NCBI GenBank assembly: GCA_963719975.1
Contig: CAVRED010000008.1
Location: 202,878 to 266,877 of the forward strand
Source: Poindextera sp963719975
GTDB lineage: Bacteria; Pseudomonadota; Alphaproteobacteria; Caulobacterales; Caulobacteraceae
Length of the DNA stretch: 64,000 nucleotides
Reading direction: 5' to 3'
Shown here: one piece after another, positions 9,396 through 18,295 of the stretch
How the letters are laid out: each line of letters begins with the position of its first letter
Numbering within the stretch: position 1 is the first letter of the stretch
Notes under the pieces: model-generated
Told to the model about the DNA's origin: nothing
Database searches by the model: none
Seen by the model: only the letters and a program-made list of their open reading frames with translations
Translations under genes and position numbers: made by a program

Positions 9396-9821
9396 TTAGG
9401 GCAGGAACCGTCTCGGCAGCGCGGCGATCTCGTCCGGCGTGAGCTTGTGAAGGCCGCTGACCGGGCAGCGCTGAGGCATGCCGATGTCGTGGATGCTCAC
9501 CTCAGCCTGGATCGGCTCGCAGATCCAAGGGTCGCCGCCGGCCGACCGCAACCGGAACCCTTGCTTGAAGCTGAGCCCGACGCAGTCGGTCATCAGATCC
9601 ATGCGCCAGACATCACTGACGCCAACCCGCACGTAGATCGTGCGGTCGTTCGGCGCGTTGAAGCCGTTGATGTTGTGGACATAGAGGCACTGTTGCTGGT
9701 GCGGCGGCGTCTGGGCGCTGGCGAACGACGACGCCAAGGCCGCAATCGCGAGCGCGAATGCCGCAAGGCCGAGCCGGATCGGATTTGTCTGAGTGCTGGA
9801 CACGGGGACGGTCTCCCTCAA
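9396..9821 (-). CDS. Secreted small protein resembling DUF6491
   Basis: 141 residues. An N-terminal signal peptide (RLGLAAFALAIAALASSFASA) follows a 15-residue leader. The mature part starts CLYVHNINGFNAPNDRTIYV and contains two further cysteines (MTDCVGL, WICEPI) and a fourth (PQRCPV) before a short acidic tail DEIAALPRRF. The C...I.GF...DD.T.YV pattern is what I associate with DUF6491, a periplasmic or lipoprotein-like family common in Caulobacterales and of unknown role. Its start abuts or overlaps the uncertain 3' end of mnmC, so the two could be cotranscribed. Family call is from memory of the pattern. Confidence 0.65.
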   Translation of the reverse strand: MRETVPVSSTQTNPIRLGLAAFALAIAALASSFASAQTPPHQQQCLYVHNINGFNAPNDRTIYVRVGVSDVWRMDLMTDCVGLSFKQGFRLRSAGGDPWICEPIQAEVSIHDIGMPQRCPVSGLHKLTPDEIAALPRRFLP

Positions 9822-9849
9822 TCTCTGGTGGCGCGGTGCGCCGCCAAGC

Positions 9850-11691
9850 CTATCTCAAGGCGTCTGCCTGAACCCTGGCTGAACGCGCAAGCGCGCCGTT
9901 CTCGCCGCATGGCGAAGCGCCCGGGATCGACGAGTCGCTGCGAGCGCGGCCGGCAACGGCGAGGGCAGCGCCCAGTGCGATCGCCGCCACGTGCTCGGCG
10001 AGCAGCGGCGCGGCGCAGAATCCCCTCGAACCCAGCCCGCTAAGAACGAACAGCCCGCCGGCGCCGGCCGCGCCCGCGATGGGCAGGAAGTCGGGCGTCA
10101 CCGCGCGGACGCTGGCGCGTCCCGAGAACCCCGCCGCTTCCAGGCGGCGGGCAAGCGACCGGCGCGCTCAACGCGAGACGGTCGAGGTTGCGCCGGTGGT
10201 CGCGGCGGCGGACGTCGACGCCGGCGTCGTCGCGGTCGTGCGTGGCGCCGATGAGGACGCCCTCGCGCGTCGGAATGGCGTAGCCCGCGCCGATCAGGGC
10301 CGGCGGCGGCGCAACCGCCGCCATGCTGACCTGGCCCCTCAGCGGCGCGAGCGGCGCGCCGGGGAGCAGCTGCGCCGCGTCCGGGCCGTTGGCGATGAAC
10401 ACCAGCTCCGCGGTCGCGATCTCTGACCCCGACAGCGTCGCGAAGACGCCAGACCGCGCCGTGGGGCTCGATCGCGTGCACGGCGGCCCGGGCGTGCTCG
10501 GCCTCGGAGAGCCAATCGGCAAGCACGAGCGCGCGGCTCGACCACGCAGGCGTCGCGCAAGAAGAGGCCGCCGCCCGAGACCGGCTCGCCCAGCGCGGCC
10601 GACAGCGCCTCGACGCTCAGGCGCTCCACCGCGCCGGGTTCGAACAGCGGGCTTTCCGCGACCTTGTCGAAGCGGCCGGCGATCCTTCGGGCCGACCTCC
10701 AGCTGCAGCACGCCGCGCGCGATGCACCGCGCCAGGGGTCAAGGCGAATAGGTCCGCGGCGCGCGCCAGGGCCTGTGCGTAGAGCGCGCCGATCGGGCCG
10801 CTGCCGGCGTCGAGCCTCGGCATGACCAGCGCGGCCGGGTTGCCGGACGCGCCGGCGCCCGGTGTAACCGCCTCGACGACGAGCGGCGTGACGCCAAGCC
10901 GGCGCAGCGCCCGGGCGAGGGCGGCGCCGGCGACGCCGGCCCCGATGATCGCTGCGCTGGGTCCCCGCCGCCGCCGGGCCGAGGGCGAAGCCGTCAGCCT
11001 GGCCTCCAGCCGCTCCCGCTTGGCCCCGAAGCCGGGCTTCTTCTCGACCGCAAAGCCGTTCGCCTCGAGCCCGCGCCGCACCACGCCGGAGACCGTGAAG
11101 GTGGCGAGGCGCGCGCCGGGCGCGGACCTGCGCGCGACCGCGGCGAGCACCGCGTCCGACCACATGGCCGGATTGCGCGACGGCGCGAAGCCGTCGAGGA
11201 ACCAGGCGTCGGCGACGCCCGGTCCAGGCGGCGAGCGCCGTCTTCGACGTCCATGACCGCCACGTCGAGAACAGCATCGAACGCCGGCAAGCTCGATGCG
11301 GTGGAAATCCTTGGGCCCGCCGCGGCCACGCGGCCAGAAGCGCGGACGCGGCGTCGCCGACCTCGGGGAAGGCGGCGAGGGCGCGGCGGGCATCGTCGCG
11401 CGCAAGGGGGAACGCCTCGACGGAGAAGACGTGCAGGCGCGCGCCGGGTGGTCGCCTACGGCGCCAGAGATCGAGCAGGGCCGCGACGTTCAGCCCGGTC
11501 CCGAATCCGAGCTCGCCGACGACGAAGGCGTCCTTGCCCGCCCAGGCCTCGGGCAGGCCGCAGCCGGCCAGGAAGACGGCCCGCGCCTCGGCCAGGCCGC
11601 CGGACCTGGAATGGTAGAGATCGTCGAATCGGAGCGAGCGGAGGACGTCGCCGTCCCAGGCGACGCGCGGCGCGGAGGACGGGCGGGTCAT
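9850..11691 (-). CDS. mnmC: Bifunctional tRNA mnm5s2U34 biosynthesis protein MnmC, frame-broken
   Basis: Cytoplasmic enzyme finishing 5-methylaminomethyl-2-thiouridine at tRNA wobble position 34. The N-terminal methyltransferase domain has LRSLRFDDLYHSRSGGLAEA, the SAM loop VGELGFGTGLNVAALL and the catalytic-type ADAWFLDGFAPSRNPAMW. The C-terminal FAD oxidoreductase domain has the dinucleotide fold AAIIGAGVAGAALARALRRL and near the end DFLPIAG and LSGLGSRGFCAAPLLAEHV. These pieces sit in at least four frames (breaks near 11225, 10700, 10510 and 10110), but the order is complete. ATG 11691 (MTRPSSAPRVAWDGDVLRS) is preferred to 11703. The C-terminal ~30 residues are ambiguous: one frame stops at 9850, another at 9819. 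Confidence 0.85.
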
Positions 11692-11727
11692 GGGGCGAGC
11701 CAACGCCGCCGGACGCCCAAACGCAAG

Positions 11728-11753
11728 AAGGGCCGCCCTGTCGGGCGGCCCTT
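11728..11753 (-). terminator. Perfect 11-bp hairpin, likely intrinsic terminator of the Ala-rich lipoprotein gene
   Basis: AAGGGCCGCCC (11728-11738), loop TGTC, GGGCGGCCCTT (11743-11753). Read on the minus strand it lies 30 bases after the lipoprotein stop and is followed by a short T-containing stretch (TTGCGTTT). It separates that gene from mnmC. Confidence 0.75.
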
Positions 11754-11782
11754 CGATCGGCTTTCGAGACGAAAGCGGAAGC

Positions 11783-12029
11783 TTACTGGTTCGCCGGAGC
11801 GGAGCTCGCGGCGGCCGAGGCCGACATCGCGGCCGAAGAGGCGGCCATGGCGGCGTCAGAGGCGGCCGAAGACGCGGCCGACGGCGGCGGAAGCGGCGGC
11901 GCCGGCGTCGGACGCTGCGGATTCGGCGGCGTTTTGGTCGTTGTTCGCGGCGCCCTTGCAGGCCACGACCGAGAGGGCGGCGACGGCGGCGCCGGCGACG
12001 AGGATCTTACGAAGAGCTTCGGAGGTCAT
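11783..12029 (-). CDS. Small Ala-rich lipoprotein, probable frameshift in the tail
   Basis: Begins MTSEALRKILVAGAAVAALS, followed by VVAC, a lipobox with Cys as residue 24, so likely an anchored lipoprotein. The mature part KGAANNDQNAAESAASDAG is almost only Ala, Ser, Asn and Asp. In the starting frame it stops early after VGRVFGRL. Shifting one base near 11880 continues the same composition (SAASDAAMAASSAAMSASAA) to the natural stop at 11783 (SSAPANQ), followed by a perfect terminator. An AAGGAGG-like sequence lies upstream of ATG 12029, though at long spacing. Small Ala-rich lipoproteins are common in Caulobacterales envelopes; a specific function cannot be given. Confidence 0.65.
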
Positions 12030-12208
12030 TGTCCCTGGTCCCCTAGAAGGAGGTTGCTGCGCCGATCAGCAAGCCCGTCTCTGCGTGGTCGCCCGTGGGA
12101 ATCACGGCCGAACGCCAGCAACGCCTCGCCTGCGCTGCAGCCTGATTATGCCGTCTTGTGCCCCGAGGGCAAGCGCCAACTTCACGACAGCGTGATCAAA
12201 GCGACCGA

Positions 12209-13077
12209 TTATCCTTCGGCCGGGATCGAGCCCAGGGTTTCCTCCAGCTCCAGGAAGCTCGGCTGCGCCGTCGACGGCACGCTGCCGCGCCCGATCTCGA
12301 CGGAAATCTGCGCCGCGTTGCCGTGCAGGTGGGCGACCAGCACCGACTGGATGATGCGGTAGAACGACCCCTCTTCGTCCACCACGCTCTTCATCCGCGC
12401 CGCCATCGGCCCGACGAGGCCGTAGGCGAGGAAGACGCCGAGGAAGGTGCCGACGAGCGCGCCGCCGATCATCATGCCGAGGATTTCCGGCGGCTCGGTG
12501 ATCGCGCCCATGGTGTTTATGACGCCCAGCACCGCCGCCACGATGCCCAGCGCCGGCAGCGCATCGGCCATGCTCGACAGCGCGTGGGCCGGGGCCTGCG
12601 CCTCGTGATGGTGCTTCTCCAGCTGCTTTTCCATCGCGTCCTCGACCTGGTGCGGGTCTTCGAGGTTCATCGTCATCATGCGCAGGGTGTCGCAGATGAA
12701 GTCGATCGCGAAGTGGTCCTTCATCAGGTTGGGATAGCGGTTGAAGATGCTGCTCTCGGTCGGCTTTTCGATGTGGCTCTCGAGCGCGATGACGCCCTTC
12801 GACTTCATCGTCTTGGTCAGGAGGAAGAGCAGGCTGAGCAGGTCGTTGTAGTCCTGCGCCTTCCACTTCGGTCCTTTGAACACCTTGGCGAGCCCGCCCC
12901 CGTCGCCTTGATCGTCGCCATCGAGTTGGAGATCAGGAAGGCGGCGACGCCTGCGCCGAAGATGCACATCAGTTCGTGCGGCAGGGCCTCAAGCACGACG
13001 GCGATCTTGCCGCCCGAGATGATGAAGCTGCCGAACACCATCGCGAAGAGCAGCACGATGCCGATAATCTGGAACAA
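12209..13077 (-). CDS. motA: Flagellar motor stator protein MotA, one frameshift
   Basis: Proton-channel subunit of the flagellar stator in the inner membrane, pairing with MotB. The start is TTG at 13077 (FQIIGIVLLFAMVFGSFIIS, first TM), with GGGGAG upstream. The second TM region is LPHELMCIFGAGVAAFLISN. A break near 12895 separates these from the cytoplasmic loop (KVFKGPKWKAQDYNDLLSLL, SHIEKPTESSIFNRYPNLMK) and TM3/TM4 (LPALGIVAAVLGVINTMGAI, MMIGGALVGTFLGVFLAYGL). The acidic C-terminus reads QPSFLELEETLGSIPAEG. About 288 residues, the normal length. No motB is adjacent, as in Caulobacter, where motA and motB are separate. Confidence 0.92.
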
Positions 13078-13173
13078 GGCTTTGCGGCTCCCCGGGGCCG
13101 TTATGGTCGGCGTGAGGGCGGATCGTCGGTGTTAATGCTTAATTCGACGGTTTGCGCGGCGCCGCAGCCGGAC

Positions 13174-14397
13174 TCAGTGACCTGGCCGGCCTGGGCGACC
13201 AGCAAGCCCGGCCACATGCGGCGAGAGATAGCCGTCGGCGGGCAAGCCTTTCGAACGCTGCCAGGCGCGGAGCGCGATGCGGGTCTTCAGGCCGATCTGT
13301 CCGTCGGCGGGACCCACGTCGTATCCCAGCTTGGTCAGAGCGGCCTGGGCGCCGATCCGGTCGGCGATCGAGAGCGGCAGCTCGTGCGGCCAGGGCTGGA
13401 CGACCCCCGCGCGGCCAGCGATGCGGTCGGCGAGGAGGCCCGACCCCGAGCGCGTAGGCGATGGCGTTGTTGTACTTTCGGATAATGAAGTGGTTCGGAT
13501 AGGCGAGGAAGGCTGGGCCTGCGGCGCCCGCCGGCAGCAACAGCACCGCCTCTGGCGCCCGCTCGCCGAAGGTCGCGCCCAGAATGGGCCGCACGCCCAG
13601 CGCCCACCAGGTCGCGACCGGCTTCGGCAGACCCTCGGAGAGCCCGTAGTCGAAGTTCGCCGGCAGCCGCGCCTCCCGCTGCCAGGCCTCGCCGCGCCGC
13701 CAGCCCGACTTCGCCAGGAGGTTGGCCGCCGACGCGAGCGCGTCCTCCGACGAACCCCAGACATCGGGACGCCCGCCGCCGTGCGCGTCGACCGCGTCGT
13801 CGAGGTAGGCTTGCGGCTCCAGCTGGGTCTGGCCCATCGCGCCCGCCCATGATCCCTTCAGCTGCCCACGGGTGGCCTCGCCGGATGCGATGATCTTGAA
13901 GAACGCCAGGATCTGCCCCTCGGCCCAGTCGCGCCGGCGCCCGGCCGCGGCCAGCGTGGCCAAAGAGCGCAGGACGTCGAAGTCGCCCTGGATCGCGCCG
14001 AAGCCCGAACTCGACCGCCCAGATGCCAACGAGGATCTCGGCCGGTGCGCCGAAGCGCTGCTCGATGCCGTCGAGCCACGGGGACTGCCGCGCGGCGGCG
14101 ACGGCCGACCGCGACCCGTTCGTCCGAAGCCACCGACTGGATGTAGTCGCTGATCGGTCGCGAGAACTCGGGCTGCTGGCCGTCGAGGGCGACAACCCGG
14201 GGGTCAAGCGTCACCGTCTTGAACTCGCGCTTGAGCAGGTCGCTCGCGACACCCTGCCGGCTGGCGCGCGCGATGAAGTCGGCCTCCCAGGCGTCGAACG
14301 CCGCCTGATCGAGCGGCGCGTTCGCGGCTGCCGCCGAGACGGCGCCGGGGAGGGCGAGGCCGGCGAGGCCGGAGGCGAGAAAGGCGCGTCGGCGCAT
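13174..14397 (-). CDS. Lytic murein transglycosylase (MltB/SLT_2 type) with C-terminal peptidoglycan-binding domain, frame-broken
   Basis: Periplasmic enzyme that cleaves glycan strands and leaves 1,6-anhydroMurNAc ends. ATG 14397 gives MRRRAFLASGLAGLALPGAV, a Tat-like or long Sec signal. The upstream 14433 start would bury it. The next block is FIARASRQGVASDLLKREF, then the catalytic domain across two breaks (near 14115 and 13995): FGAPAEILVGIWAVEFGLR with the catalytic Glu, and SWAGAMGQTQLEPQAYLDDA. After a break near 13455 comes a PG_binding_1 domain (LTKLGYDVGPADGQIGLKTR). The end is taken at the stop at 13174, which fits the family's usual finish soon after that domain. An alternative frame stops at 13139. 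Faces motA upstream by position only. Confidence 0.85.
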
Positions 14398-14525
14398 GCG
14401 CCCTAGGTAGCTGGGCCGGGGCGGCGCCATCAAGGCCGCGTCTGCCCCTGAAAATTGACTTTCGCGGGGCCGCGACCTATACGGCCGCGCTCCCCACGCG
14501 GGCCGTTCCCGAGAGCGCAGGCGTC

Positions 14526-14651
14526 ATGAAGGTCAGAAGTTCGCTCAAGTCGTTGAAAACGCGCCATCGCGACTGCAAGCTCGTGCGCCGCAAGGGCCGC
14601 GTCTACATCATCAACAAGACCAACCCGCGGTTTAAGGCCCGTCAGGGCTGA
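14526..14651 (+). CDS. rpmJ: 50S ribosomal protein L36
   Basis: 41 residues beginning MKVRSSLKSLKTRHRDCKLV and ending TNPRFKARQG. This is the longer alphaproteobacterial or YkgO-like form with a reduced set of zinc ligands: one Cys is visible (RDCK), so it is the zinc-independent C-minus type. The ATG follows GAGCGCAGGCGTC. It is too small for most ORF calls but unmistakable. Single gene between the divergent transglycosylase and gapR. Confidence 0.95.
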   Translation: MKVRSSLKSLKTRHRDCKLVRRKGRVYIINKTNPRFKARQG

Positions 14652-14751
14652 ACCTCGCCGACGGGCACGCGAGCGCGTGGCGCTTGGCCGGAAGGGCCTT
14701 GCTCGCTAGGCTTGCGCGCGCCCCAACGCCACTCCGGAAACGATGCTCGCC

Positions 14752-15018
14752 ATGGCCGATGAGTCCGCCGCAGTCGAAACGTTCAGCGGCGCCGCCCAGG
14801 GGCGGCTGAAGAGCTTCATCGAGCGGATCGACCGGCTCGAGGAGGACAAGGCGGCCATCCAGGCGGACCTGAAGGAGGTCTACGACGAAGCCAAGGGCGA
14901 TGGCTTCGACGCGAAGATCCTCCGCAAGGTCGTGCGGCTGCGCAAGCAGGACCGCGCCAAGCGCCAGGAAGAAGAGGCGCTGATCGACCTCTACCTGCAA
15001 GCGATCGGCGGGCTGTGA
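14752..15018 (+). CDS. gapR: Nucleoid-associated protein GapR (DUF2312)
   Basis: 88-residue DNA-binding protein that in Caulobacter clamps overtwisted DNA ahead of replication forks and RNA polymerase and stimulates gyrase and topoisomerase IV. The sequence is all helical: FSGAAQGRLKSFIERIDRLE, an EEDKAAIQADLKEVYDEAK coiled coil, then the DNA-contacting KILRKVVRLRKQDRAKRQEE and ALIDLYLQAIGGL. The ATG at 14752 (MADESAAVE) is the family start; an ATG three codons upstream is less likely. It overlaps the next gene by four bases (GTGA), so it heads a translationally coupled unit gapR-orf-manC. Confidence 0.92.
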   Translation: MADESAAVETFSGAAQGRLKSFIERIDRLEEDKAAIQADLKEVYDEAKGDGFDAKILRKVVRLRKQDRAKRQEEEALIDLYLQAIGGL

Positions 15019-15335
15019 AGCGGGCGAAGGCCCCCGCCCAGTCGAAACGAGCCGCGCTCCGGGCGCTCGAGCGGGCCAGGCGCGCCGCGGCCGCGACCGG
15101 CGCGGACCTGAGCGCCTGGGAGGGCGAGTTCCTGGGGTCCGTCGAAGAGCGTGTCCGGACCTACGGACGCGCGTTCGCCGACCCGAGCAAGGGGCCGGCC
15201 GGCGAGAGCCTGTCGGCCCTGCAGCAGGCCAAGCTCAAGGAGATCACGCGCAAGGCCAAGGGGGCCGCGCCCCGAAAGCCGCTCGCGGCCAAGAGCGGGT
15301 TCCGTCACGGCGCAACCGAGCGGAGCGAGGCGTGA
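15015..15335 (+). CDS. Small basic protein of unknown function, coupled to gapR
   Basis: 106 residues from a GTG start inside the gapR stop (GTGA). Very basic and helical, with Lys/Arg-rich ends (VKRAKAPAQSKRAALRALER; KAKGAAPRKPLAAKSGFRH) around a middle block LSAWEGEFLGSVEERVRTYG. No signal peptide or membrane segment. The composition suggests a nucleic-acid-binding or nucleoid partner, and its coupling with gapR supports that, but I recognise no family. It overlaps the manC start by four bases at its own stop. Intact; probably a real gene because both junctions are exact coupled overlaps. Confidence 0.7.
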   Translation: MKRAKAPAQSKRAALRALERARRAAAATGADLSAWEGEFLGSVEERVRTYGRAFADPSKGPAGESLSALQQAKLKEITRKAKGAAPRKPLAAKSGFRHGATERSEA

Positions 15336-16405
15336 CGGCCTCCTCGCGCGCGATCTTGCCCGTGATCGTGTGCGGCGGCGCCGGGACCCGGCTGTGGCCG
15401 GTCTCGACAGCGGCCGCGCCCAAGCCGTTCCACAAGCTGTTGGCCGACGAAAGCCTGTTCCAGCAAACGCTCGCCCGTGTCGCTGACCCGGCGGCCGGGT
15501 TTCTGCCGCCTGTCGTCGTCTGCGGGCGCCTGCATCGCGAGCTGGTCGAAGCCCAGCTGCGATCGAGCGGCGTTGCTGCGAGCGCCATCGTGCTCGAGCC
15601 CTGCGGGCGCGGCACCGCCCCGATCGCAGCGCTCGCGGCGGCCATCGGCCAACGTGCAACACCCGGAGGCGTTGGTGCTGCTCCTCGCCGCCGACCACCT
15701 GATCCCGGACGGCGCCGCGTTTCGCGAGGCGATCCTCCTGGGCGCGGCGGTCGCGGACGAGCGGATCGTCGTTCTCGGCATCGCGCCGACGCGGGCCGAG
15801 ACGGGGTACGGCTACATCAAACGAGGCGAGCGGCTGGGCGAGCGCCTCTACGCCGTTGAGCGATTCGTCGAAAAGCCGCCCAAGGCCGACGCCGAGCGCT
15901 TTCTCGCTTCGGGCGACTACAGTTGGAACGCCTCGGCCTTCCTGTTCGCGCCGGGGCTCATGCTGGATGAGATGCGCGCATCGCGGCCGGACATCGCCGA
16001 GGCCGCGCTGGCCGCGCTTCCCCCTACGCCCGGCGCGCTGATCGAGCTGGACGAGGGGCTCTTCCAGCGTTGCCCGGCCGAGGCCATCGACCGGGCGGTG
16101 ATGGAGCGCACGTCCCGCGCCGCGGTCGTCCTGTGCGACTTCGCATGGGCCGATGTCGGCGCCTGGGACGAGGTCTGGCGACTGGGCGCCGTCGACGAGC
16201 GCAGAGAACGGCCTGCACGGCGACGTGCATCGCGGTCGACGCCGCCGGCTGCCTGATCTGGTCGGAGGGGCCGACGATCGCCGCCATCGGCGTGAGCGAC
16301 CTGATCATCGTGGCGACGACGTCGGGCGTGTTGGTCGCGCCGCGCTCGCGCGCCCAAGAGGTGCGGGCGTTGGCCGAGAGCCTGGGCACCCGCGAGACGG
16401 AGTGA
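15332..16405 (+). CDS. manC: Mannose-1-phosphate guanylyltransferase, frame-broken
   Basis: Makes GDP-mannose from mannose-1-phosphate and GTP for polysaccharide or glycoprotein synthesis. The GTG start overlaps the previous stop. Motifs in order are the nucleotidyltransferase loop VIVCGGAGTRLWPVSTAAAP, EPCGRGTAPIAALAAAI, and, after a break near 15655, LLLAADHLI (the metal Asp), TGYGYIKRG, ERFVEKP, YSWNASAFLF and CDFAWADVGAWDEVWRLG. A second break near 16205 leads to IAVDAAGCLIWSEGPTIAAI, ending at 16405. The protein lacks the C-terminal cupin isomerase domain of bifunctional ManC, so a separate isomerase is needed. The AGE-family protein at 20555 is the obvious candidate. Confidence 0.88.
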
Positions 16406-16479
16406 CCCGCCCTGTTACCCCCTTCGAGGCCCCAAACACTTAAGCTGCGCGCGCATTGGGTTCGTTTCGCCAAAACGCG

Positions 16480-16838
16480 CTACAGCGCGCGGAACGCCTT
16501 CTTGCGGCGTGATCGAGCTTTGCGCTCGTAGCCGTCGATCGGGCTCGGGCCACCGTCAGGATCGCCGCTCTAGGGCGCCTCAGCCGCCGGGCCTCCCAGA
16601 TCAGGTCCACCAGATCCTTGAGCCAAATCCATTCGATAGCATCGGTCGGCTGGATTGCTGCGGCGAGCCCAACTTCCAACTGCGCGTAGGCTCTGCCATC
16701 CTCGTCGCTGGTGATCGGCGGCGGACCCAAGAGCGCCCGCACTTCGGGCGGGATCGCGGGCGTGGTGCGGGCCTTGCTGGCCGAAGCGCACGACGATTTG
16801 GCGTCCGGCGGCGGGGAGCGGCGTGGCGGTTTAGTCAC
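16480..16838 (-). CDS. Short hypothetical protein of a family common in alphaproteobacterial accessory regions
   Basis: Read from GTG 16838 (TKPPRRSPPPDAK) or ATG 16895. The core is PAIPPEVRALLGPPPITSDE, then AYAQLEVGLAAAIQPTDAIE and WIWLKDLVDLIWEARRLRR. A one-base shift near 16540 gives the expected basic end YERKARSRRKKAFRAL, stopping at 16480; without it the frame runs on to 16440 with unrelated residues. I have seen this ending (ExxW-x-DLxWE-RLRR ... YERxAxSRRKxAxRAF) in many small rhizobial hypothetical proteins, but no function is known to me. Transcribed toward manC, against the phage module. Confidence 0.55.
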
Positions 16839-17078
16839 GAACTGACCTTTGCGGCTGAGGCCCAATGAGCCGCAGCCGAATACCCTGACCATCATAAGGC
16901 GTACCGATGCCGGCCGGAAGTCTCATCGCTACGATGCGCAACATCGATGGGCCATCCGAACGCGCCTATCCGGCTGACGTCAAATTGGGCCGAATGGCGC
17001 GAAGCAGGTAGATATGTGCCCCGCGAGCGGTGCCACACCCTGCGCCTTGGAGGCCCCAACTGCCTGCAATGATCGCCT

Positions 17079-17741
17079 ATGGTTGACGAGGCTCGACGAC
17101 GCCGGGAGGCATTTGTCCGATGGCAACGAGCCAACGGCCTAACCGTAGCTGCGATCTGTCGAGCCTCCGGCGTTCCGGAGAGCACGATCCGCAGCTACAT
17201 AAAAGGCAAAGCCAGCAGCTTGAAGGGGACCACGCAGGCGTTGATTGCCGATGCCTATGGAGTTTCAACCGCTGATCTATTTGGCGATTCCCAAAGCGAT
17301 GGCACTCTTGATGTAGTTGGCCGGATCGGGCCGGGCGGTGACGCGTCATCCGTTCATCGCGACGGCGAGGCTGCGGTGTACCGCGCTGAACTGTATCCCG
17401 CGCAGGTCGCACCGGAGGACCTGGTCGGCTTTGAGATCGACGGATTCTCGATGCCTCCCGCAGGGCCCGGATGGATCATCGTGTTCCGACGCAAGGCGCC
17501 ACCGCCGGAAAGTCTCGTCGGCACCCCCTGCATGGTCAATCTGGACGACGGACGGCGCCTCTTCAGGCGGTTGCGCCGCGGCTATTCCGCCGGGAAATGG
17601 AATCTAGAGAGTTGGGACGGCTCACCGCTAATCGAAGATGTTGAAGTCCTCGAAGCGCTACCGTTGGTCGCGGTCATACCCCCTCGAGGCACCGGAGGTA
17701 GACACGAAACATCGCGATTTCTACATACTAAACCGCGATAG
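17079..17741 (+). CDS. Phage-type repressor: N-terminal HTH and S24/LexA-like domain
   Basis: 220 residues. The N-terminal HTH (VRWQRANGLTVAAICRASGV, PESTIRSYIKGKA) would bind operator DNA. A linker with LFGDSQSDG leads to a C-terminal S24-like fold: VGFEIDGFSMPPAGPGWIIV holds the Ser of the usual GDSM motif (here GFSM), and the strand VNLDDGRRLFRRLRRGY occupies the position where the catalytic Lys is expected but shows Arg. If so, self-cleavage may be lost and the protein would be a constitutive, non-SOS repressor. ATG 17079. Presumably controls the module downstream. Intact. Confidence 0.75.
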   Translation: MVDEARRRREAFVRWQRANGLTVAAICRASGVPESTIRSYIKGKASSLKGTTQALIADAYGVSTADLFGDSQSDGTLDVVGRIGPGGDASSVHRDGEAAVYRAELYPAQVAPEDLVGFEIDGFSMPPAGPGWIIVFRRKAPPPESLVGTPCMVNLDDGRRLFRRLRRGYSAGKWNLESWDGSPLIEDVEVLEALPLVAVIPPRGTGGRHETSRFLHTKPR

Positions 17742-17781
17742 TTCGTGGTAGTGTGGGCCCCGTCATAGTGACGAGGCGAAC

Positions 17782-18282
17782 ATGCAAACCCGGCAGAACA
17801 CCGACACTCCAACGCCGCTCGTGCCTACCATGGTCGAGGCGGCGGGGACGGCCGATGGCAACAGCCCTGGTGGCGATCCCGTAGCCGCGCTGGTCCCCGT
17901 CGATCTCAATGATGGCTGTGGCCCAGATAACGGCAACGATGCGCAGCGACTGAGGTCGCTCCGTGAAGCTGCGGGAGAGGTCGAGGGCACCTACTTCTAT
18001 TCCGTCGACGAGCACGCCCGGCCCAGCGGCCCGATCACTTGGCCAAACGTCCTGGCCAGCTTGGCGATTTGCTGGCTCGAGGCCGGCCGACCGGCGGACG
18101 CTGTGGCGGTCTTCCCGCGCGCCATCAGGGAGGTGCGGGATCGGTGCTGGTGCACGATCGATCGCGGGCCGCCAGAAGTCGTCACCCCCGACCGCCGCCC
18201 GGACAACCTCGCCTGCGCGTTGCTCGAGCTCCTCGACGACATGGACCTGCTGGCGAGCGCGCTTGGACTTACCCCGGAGTGA
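17782..18282 (+). CDS. Hypothetical protein in phage module
   Basis: 166 acidic residues with no recognised domain. The N-terminal third is low in complexity (TPTPLVPTMVEAAGTADGNS). The middle reads VEGTYFYSVDEHARPSGPIT, and an acidic end DNLACALLELLDDMDLLASA follows. The ATG at 17782 follows GAGGCGAAC. It lies 41 bases after the repressor stop and 14 before the Gp157-like gene, so it is probably the first gene of the module's operon. Intact. Confidence 0.55.
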   Translation: MQTRQNTDTPTPLVPTMVEAAGTADGNSPGGDPVAALVPVDLNDGCGPDNGNDAQRLRSLREAAGEVEGTYFYSVDEHARPSGPITWPNVLASLAICWLEAGRPADAVAVFPRAIREVRDRCWCTIDRGPPEVVTPDRRPDNLACALLELLDDMDLLASALGLTPE

Positions 18283-18295
18283 GCGAAGGGATCTC

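Noticed and set aside
13127..13145. TTAA-TGC-TTAA near motA as a CtrA site
   Set aside because: Spacing of three instead of seven bases between half-sites.
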